This document shows, piece by piece, positions 1 through 3,269 of a stretch of DNA of 5,693 nucleotides. Each line of letters begins with the position of its first letter. Position 1 is the stretch's first letter. The notes under the pieces were generated by a model. That model was not told the origin of the DNA and ran no database searches. It was given only the letters and a program-made list of their open reading frames with translations. The stretch covers positions 1-5,693 of the forward strand of contig QGUQ01000131.1 of assembly GCA_003242195.1 (NCBI GenBank), written 5' to 3'. Source of the stretch: Bacillota bacterium. GTDB taxonomy: Bacteria; Bacillota; Sulfobacillia; Thermaerobacterales; Thermaerobacteraceae. A program made the position numbers and the translations under genes.

Positions 1-1
1 C

Positions 2-265
2 AACTACCCCACCCGCGAGCTCCTCCAGGAACGGCTGGCCTTGTTCGTCCGGGAGGCGCGGCGCCACGTGGCGCGACTTTGCCGCCGCCCGCTGCACGAG
101 CTGGTGGTGTCGGGCCTGCTGGGCCTGTACCTCTCAGACCCCAAGGTGGCCGCCCAGGGGCTGGAGCCCGTCGCCCGGCGCTTGCTGGCCGAGGGCGGTC
201 CGGCCGCCCTCGCCTGCTATGCCGCCAGCCGCGCCCGTCGCCGGTGGAGCCAGCGCCGCCGCTAG
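2..265 (+). CDS. C-terminal end of a DUF2600-family protein (tetraprenyl-beta-curcumene synthase-like), 5' truncated by window edge
   Basis: Reading from base 2 gives 87 residues in one open frame ending at a TAG stop; no start is visible because the gene enters from outside the window. The segment contains a helix with 'RLALFVREAR', then 'LHELVVSGLLGLYLSDPKV', then a short helix and an Arg-rich tail (RARRRWSQRRR). The GLLGLYLSDPKV stretch resembles what I recall of the C-terminal end of the DUF2600 family. Bacillus subtilis YtpB, which makes C35 terpenes (tetraprenyl-beta-curcumene) from long prenyl diphosphates, belongs to that family. The catalytic Asp-rich part would lie upstream and cannot be checked, so terpene synthase activity is inferred from family resemblance only. 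The gene converges on the CBS-protein gene with a 68-nt gap. No T-run terminator is seen in that gap. Confidence 0.6.
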   Translation, partial: NYPTRELLQERLALFVREARRHVARLCRRPLHELVVSGLLGLYLSDPKVAAQGLEPVARRLLAEGGPAALACYAASRARRRWSQRRR

Positions 266-333
266 GGAAGCGGACCTCTCTCGGAGCTGTTGCCGGTACC
301 GGGCCCGGCGGCCCACTCCAGGCTTCCTTCCCC

Positions 334-801
334 TCAGGCACCGGGTGGCGCCGCCCTCTGCCCCGTTGCCGGCTCCTGCCCCCCTTCCCCCGGCTCCCGG
401 GCCAGCAGCAGGCGCTGGCAGTACTCGATGATATCCCGCCGCCGCACGATGCCGATGAAACGGTCGCGGTCGTCGACCACCGGCACGAAGTTCTGCACCG
501 CCGCCAGGCGGACCAGGTCCCGCATGTCGGCGTAGACCCGCACCGGCTCGTTCTGCAGGTGCCGGGGGATGTCCCGCACCAGTACCCGCTCGGCGTCGGC
601 GAAGGTGAAGCCAGGCGTGTTCTTGATGTACCAGAGGAGGTCGCCTTCGGTGAGGGTGCCGGCGTAGCGGCCGTCGTCGTCCACCAGGGGAACGGCGGAG
701 TAGCGGTGCCGCTCCATACGCTCCAGCGCCTGTCGCATGGTCGAGCGGGGGCTGAGCCAGACCACCTCACTCTTGGGCAGGAGGAAGAAGGCGACGTTCA
801 C
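334..801 (-). CDS. Small two-CBS-domain protein (Bacillota-type stand-alone CBS pair)
   Basis: The product is 155 residues from a GTG start at 801. Two CBS motifs form one Bateman module. CBS1 spans about residues 8-60, with the strand-turn 'GTLTEGDLL' at 48-56. CBS2 spans about 77-130, with 'GIVRRRDII' at 117-125. Asp54 and Asp123 are at the places that usually contact the ribose of a bound adenine nucleotide. The last 20 or so residues are a Gly/Pro/Ala-rich tail. No enzymatic or membrane domain is attached, so the protein is probably a cytosolic nucleotide sensor acting through a partner. The small c-di-AMP-binding CBS proteins of Firmicutes (DarB/CbpB) have this size and layout, but the ligand here is not determined by the sequence. 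GTG at 801 is preferred over GTG at 810 because a Shine-Dalgarno-like GGGGTGATC lies directly before it, and because the homologues I recall begin with a similar 'MNVAFF' sequence. The gene is divergent from the transporter gene and convergent with the DUF2600-like gene. Confidence 0.87.
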   Translation of the reverse strand: MNVAFFLLPKSEVVWLSPRSTMRQALERMERHRYSAVPLVDDDGRYAGTLTEGDLLWYIKNTPGFTFADAERVLVRDIPRHLQNEPVRVYADMRDLVRLAAVQNFVPVVDDRDRFIGIVRRRDIIEYCQRLLLAREPGEGGQEPATGQRAAPPGA

Positions 802-804
802 GGG

Positions 805-813
805 GATCACCCC
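805..813 (-). promoter_or_regulatory. Shine-Dalgarno site that sets the CBS-protein start
   Basis: On the minus strand the sequence GGGGTGATC lies 3 nt before GTG 801. It matches the GGTGATC half of the 16S anti-SD complement (AAGGAGGTGATC). The upstream in-frame GTG at 810 lies inside this site and has only a weaker G-rich stretch before it, so 801 is the better start. Confidence 0.55.
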
Positions 814-818
814 ACCCC

Positions 819-827
819 ATCATACCA
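819..827 (-). promoter_or_regulatory. Candidate extended -10 promoter for the CBS-protein gene
   Basis: On the minus strand this reads TGGTATGAT: a TATGAT hexamer (5 of 6 matches to TATAAT) preceded by a TGN extension. It is one of few AT-containing islands in the 181-nt divergent region. No convincing -35 lies 17 nt upstream (CCGGGG). Transcription from it would start near 812 and leave a leader of only about 11 nt, just covering the Shine-Dalgarno. It may be a real short-leader promoter or a chance match. Confidence 0.28.
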
Positions 828-967
828 CCGCAGCCGGACCTCCCCGGCCGCGGTACTTGCCAGGTCGCAGGAAAAGCGTCCCGGTCGGGTGAACCTCTTT
901 CCAACCGGCGCCGGTGCCCACACCCCCGCCGGACGGGAAACCCGGAACCCGGCGCCCATTCCACGGG

Positions 968-974
968 AAAGGAG
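968..974 (+). promoter_or_regulatory. Shine-Dalgarno site that sets the transporter's TTG start
   Basis: AAAGGAG is followed by 8 nt and then an in-frame TTG at 983. Neither the more upstream in-frame GTG (914) nor the internal ATG (1055) has a comparable site, so this decides the start. Confidence 0.65.
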
Positions 975-982
975 CGGCCCGG

Positions 983-1939
983 TTGGCCCAGCGCGTCTCC
1001 GGCATCCCATCGAGCCCGTCCCTGGAACCGGCGGCTTCCTCCCGCACCCGCGCCATGGTCGCCGTCCTGGCGGGAGCCACGCTGTGGGGGCTCTCGGGAA
1101 CCGCGGCCCAGCAGCTCATGCAGGTCCACGGGGTGGAGCCGGGCTGGCTGGTGACCACCCGCATGCTCGCTTCGGGCGCGGTCCTTCTGATCGCCTGCCG
1201 TTGGCTCGCCCCGGGAACCGATCCCCGGTCCGTGTGGCAAGATCGCCACGGGCGCCTGCAGCTCGTGGTGTTCGCCCTGGGCGGGCTCGTGGGCGTCCAA
1301 TACAGCTATATGGCATCCATCGCCCTGGGAAACGCCGCGACCGCGACCTTCCTCCAGTACCTGGGGCCCGCCTTCGTCACGGTGTACGAGGTCGTCCGCC
1401 TGCAACGACGCCCCCGGCCGCGGGAATTCCTGGCCCTCCTTCTGGCGGTGGTGGGAACCCTCCTCCTGGCCACGGGAGGCTCCCTCCAGCGACTGGCCGT
1501 GCCCGCCGGTGCCGTGGCCTGGGGCCTGTTCTCGGCACTGGCACTGGCCTTCTACACGCTGTCGGGGGCCGGGCTCATGCGCCGCTGGAACGCGGTGGTG
1601 GTCATCGGCTGGGGCATGCTGGTGGGCGGTGTGGGGTTCATGCCGCTGGCGCCGGTGTGGGAGGCGGCGGGCGCGCAGTGGAACGGCACCAGCCTGCTAC
1701 TTCTGGCCTTCGTCGTGGTAGGGGGAACGCTCCTCGCCTTCACCCTGTACCTGACCAGCCTGCGCCACCTGCCGGCATCCCAGACCAGCCTCCTGGCTTG
1801 TATGGAACCGCTGGCCGCGGCAGCTTCGGCCGCCCTGCTGCTGCGCGTGCCCTTTACCGCGGCCATGGCGGCCGGCGGTGCGTGCATTCTGGCAACGGTG
1901 ATCCTGCTGGCGGGCGGCCGGGGAGCCACAGGGGGCTAG
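983..1939 (+). CDS. EamA-family (drug/metabolite transporter superfamily) membrane permease
   Basis: The product is 318 residues from TTG 983, close to the usual 290-320 of this family. After a short cytoplasmic N-terminus (about 24 residues), about ten hydrophobic helices follow, arranged as two EamA repeats. Repeat 1 spans about residues 25-163. It includes 'GATLWGLSGTAAQ' in helix 1 and 'ALGNAATATFLQYLGPAFV' near helix 4, a typical EamA signature in which a helix-4 Gln/Pro segment lines the transport path. Repeat 2 spans about 170-312. It opens with 'AWGLFSALALAFYTLSG' and ends with 'ASQTSLLACMEPLAAA' and a last hydrophobic helix. These proteins are usually exporters or importers of small metabolites such as amino acids. 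Substrate cannot be predicted, and no neighbour suggests one. The gene appears monocistronic: it is divergent from the CBS gene upstream, and 172 nt precede the next gene. Confidence 0.9.
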   Translation: MAQRVSGIPSSPSLEPAASSRTRAMVAVLAGATLWGLSGTAAQQLMQVHGVEPGWLVTTRMLASGAVLLIACRWLAPGTDPRSVWQDRHGRLQLVVFALGGLVGVQYSYMASIALGNAATATFLQYLGPAFVTVYEVVRLQRRPRPREFLALLLAVVGTLLLATGGSLQRLAVPAGAVAWGLFSALALAFYTLSGAGLMRRWNAVVVIGWGMLVGGVGFMPLAPVWEAAGAQWNGTSLLLLAFVVVGGTLLAFTLYLTSLRHLPASQTSLLACMEPLAAAASAALLLRVPFTAAMAAGGACILATVILLAGGRGATGG

Positions 1940-1992
1940 CGGGGCCGGCCCATGGGGGACGGCGGTAGGCGGGGGCAGGTATTACCTTCGTC

Positions 1993-2075
1993 ACCCGGAA
2001 TGGACGTGTCCGGGGAAACGGCAGGTCCGGGAGCCGGCGGTGTCCGGGGAACCGGGCGGCCCGGAACGGCCGGCG
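1993..2075 (+). repeat. Degenerate 17-nt tandem repeat upstream of the DinB-like gene
   Basis: Four units start at 2008, 2025, 2042 and 2059, each exactly 17 nt after the last. They read GTCCGGGGAAACGGCAG, GTCCGGGAGCCGGCGGT, GTCCGGGGAACCGGGCG and GCCCGGAACGGCCGGCG. A shorter related 15-nt unit (ACCCGGAATGGACGT) precedes them at 1993. Units 1 and 3 share the exact 12-mer GTGTCCGGGGAA (2006-2017 and 2040-2051). The block fills the middle of the gap between the transporter and the DinB-like gene and ends 20 nt before the latter's Shine-Dalgarno. It could be a multi-site protein-binding region or a decayed slippage repeat. GC-rich composition makes weak repeats common here. Confidence 0.5.
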
Positions 2076-2095
2076 GGCGTCCCAACTCGGTGATC

Positions 2096-2102
2096 AAGGA
2101 GG
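2096..2102 (+). promoter_or_regulatory. Strong Shine-Dalgarno site that sets the DinB-like TTG start
   Basis: AAGGAGG is a full match to the anti-SD complement. It is followed by 9 nt and then TTG 2112. The encoded protein begins where DinB-like proteins begin their first helix. Confidence 0.8.
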
Positions 2103-2111
2103 CGACCTACC

Positions 2112-2594
2112 TTGGTCCAAGACTCGCGTGCCTTGTGGGAAGGGGAACTGCATTTCTTGCGCAGGAACCTGATCCATTACCTGCGCCACTGGCCGCAAGG
2201 TCGGGAGGATTGGCGCCCGGCCCCCAACACCTTCACCCTGCTCGAGCTGGCCAGCCACCTCTACGGCCTCCCCAAGGCCTATGCGGCCGTGTTGCGGGAG
2301 GCGCCGCGGGAGGAGATCTTCCGCCTGATGGGCGGTCCCTGGAGCGCCCGGGGTCCGGAGGACTTGCAGCAGATGCTGGCAGAAGGCATGGAGGAGTTCC
2401 GTTCCCTCCTGGCGTCCGTTCCCGCCGGGGAATTCGCGGCACGACCGGTGCCCTGGCCCTTCGGCGAACCCCTCACCCCCGAGCAACTGGTATTGAACCT
2501 GGTGACCCACATGTACCACCATCGCGGGCAGTTCCACGTCTATCTCAAACAGCTGGGGGCGCCGGTGGACACGGAAACGGTTTACGCCCGATGA
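2112..2594 (+). CDS. DinB/YfiT-like four-helix-bundle putative metalloenzyme
   Basis: The product is 160 residues, the normal size for a single-domain DinB-superfamily protein. The predicted fold is the four-helix bundle with a metal site built from three histidines. His49 lies in helix 2 ('LLELASHLYGL'). His133 and His137 form the HxxxH pair in the late helix 'LVTHMYHHRGQFHVYL'. All three are present, so a bound divalent metal is likely. Family members include thiol-dependent transferases (bacillithiol or mycothiol S-transferases), maleylpyruvate isomerase-like enzymes and damage-inducible proteins; the sequence does not say which applies. No signal peptide or membrane segment is seen. The TTG start is chosen for its strong Shine-Dalgarno. 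The TGA stop is followed within 2 nt by the Shine-Dalgarno of the YbaK-like gene, so the two are probably one operon. Confidence 0.85.
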   Translation: MVQDSRALWEGELHFLRRNLIHYLRHWPQGREDWRPAPNTFTLLELASHLYGLPKAYAAVLREAPREEIFRLMGGPWSARGPEDLQQMLAEGMEEFRSLLASVPAGEFAARPVPWPFGEPLTPEQLVLNLVTHMYHHRGQFHVYLKQLGAPVDTETVYAR

Positions 2595-2595
2595 G

Positions 2596-2601
2596 AGGAG
2601 G
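2596..2601 (+). promoter_or_regulatory. Shine-Dalgarno site of the YbaK-like gene
   Basis: AGGAGG begins one base after the DinB-like stop codon. It stands 13 nt before ATG 2615, longer than ideal. A later in-frame ATG at 2657 has a weaker GAGGAA a few bases upstream, so the start of the YbaK-like gene is not fully settled. Confidence 0.6.
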
Positions 2602-2614
2602 AACCAGCCCGATC

Positions 2615-3139
2615 ATGGACGGCACACCCGCGCAACCCGCACCACCCGAGGAACCGATGGAGCGGGTGCGCCGGTTCCTGGCGCGCCACGGGATCGAGGC
2701 CGAACTCCGCGTCTTTTCCGAGCCCCTGGCCACCGTAGGCGCGGCCGCCGCGGCCCTCGGCGTCGAACCGGAGCGCATTGCCAAGACTGTGATCCTGGCC
2801 GCGGACGGCGGGCCCGTCCAGGTGGTGGCGGCCGGCGACCGGCGCGTGGACCGGCGGCGCGTGGCCGCCGTCCTGGGTGTCTCCAGGCTCCGGCTGGCCC
2901 GGCCGGAGGAGGTGCTGGACTGGACCGGGTTCGTCGCCGGCGGCGTGGCGCCCGTCGGATCCCTCCGGCCCCTGCCCACGCTGCTGGACGAAAGCCTGCG
3001 CCGCTTCGACCACGTGTGGGCCGGCGGCGGGATCCCCGAAGCGCTGCTGCGGCTGCGGGTGGCGGACCTGCCGCTGCTGACCGGCGGCCAATTCGCGGAG
3101 GTGTGCCAGGAGATCAGCCCGACCGGTAGCGGCCCATGA
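2615..3139 (+). CDS. YbaK/ProX-type aminoacyl-tRNA deacylase (trans-editing) domain protein
   Basis: The product is 174 residues from ATG 2615, or 160 from the alternative ATG 2657, where 'MERVRRFLARHGIEAE' begins like many family members. The single domain (about residues 15-170) carries the features of the YbaK/EbsC fold. 'IAKTVIL' contains Lys57, at the place of the lysine needed for editing in YbaK. 'FVAGGVAPVG' (106-115) matches the conserved GGxxPxG loop, and 'VWAGGGIPEALLRL' precedes the C-terminal helix. Proteins of this family act in the cytosol and hydrolyse mischarged tRNAs (for example Cys-tRNA(Pro) or Ala-tRNA(Pro)) that escape the synthetase. The particular substrate here is unknown. 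The gene follows the DinB-like gene by 20 nt, suggesting co-transcription. It ends 130 nt before the end of convergent nrdJ. The first 14 residues are Pro-rich and may not be part of the fold. Confidence 0.87.
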   Translation: MDGTPAQPAPPEEPMERVRRFLARHGIEAELRVFSEPLATVGAAAAALGVEPERIAKTVILAADGGPVQVVAAGDRRVDRRRVAAVLGVSRLRLARPEEVLDWTGFVAGGVAPVGSLRPLPTLLDESLRRFDHVWAGGGIPEALLRLRVADLPLLTGGQFAEVCQEISPTGSGP

Positions 3140-3195
3140 CCAGCCTGCCCTCTCCCGCGGACATCCCCTCCCGGACGAGCCCCGTGCCCGGGACG

Positions 3196-3231
3196 AAAAA
3201 AGCAGGGCACATGCCCGCGCACGTACCCTGC
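3196..3231 (-). terminator. Intrinsic terminator of nrdJ
   Basis: Read on the minus strand, a 30-nt hairpin (3231 to 3202) has an outer GCAGGG/CCCTGC stem extended by seven more pairs, two of them G-U, closed by the 4-nt loop GCGG. It is followed directly by TTTTTT (3201-3196). It lies 38 nt past the nrdJ stop. On the plus strand the hairpin is not followed by T residues, so it is not an obvious terminator for the YbaK-like gene. Confidence 0.88.
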
Positions 3232-3248
3232 CATCCCCTCGATTCTCT

Positions 3249-3265
3249 GGGCCCTCACCGGGCCC
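3249..3265 (-). other. Short GC hairpin just after the nrdJ stop
   Basis: GGGCCC, a 5-nt loop, then GGGCCC: a perfect 6-bp all-GC stem starting 4 nt after the nrdJ stop codon and 17 nt before the main terminator hairpin. No T-run follows. It may protect the 3' end or aid pausing, or it may be a chance palindrome in GC-rich DNA. Confidence 0.4.
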
Positions 3266-3269
3266 TTCT

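Noticed and set aside
267..327. Inverted repeat GGAAGC ... GCTTCC between the first two genes, and GC palindromes near 291-308
   Set aside because: The loop is about 50 nt, there is no T-run on either strand, and the stems are short. This is not enough to call a terminator.
857..885. TTGCCA as a -35 element for the transporter
   Set aside because: The sequence about 17 nt downstream is CCCGGT, with no -10 resemblance.
933..970. Two copies of ACGGGAAA (933-940 and 963-970) upstream of the transporter, similar to the core of the 17-nt repeats
   Set aside because: Only 8 nt long, and GGGAA-type words recur often within the transporter gene too, so this is likely composition.
79..1968. A 629-codon open frame on the plus strand across the CBS gene and transporter
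   Set aside because: It is antisense to the CBS gene and out of frame with the transporter, with a Pro/Arg/Gly-rich composition typical of GC-rich shadow frames. No family-like motif was seen in it.
1952..2614. Upstream extension of the YbaK-like reading frame to 1952
   Set aside because: The extension runs through the repeat region and out of frame over the DinB-like gene. The DinB-like frame has the histidine motif and a strong ribosome binding site, so the extension is only stop-free GC-rich sequence.
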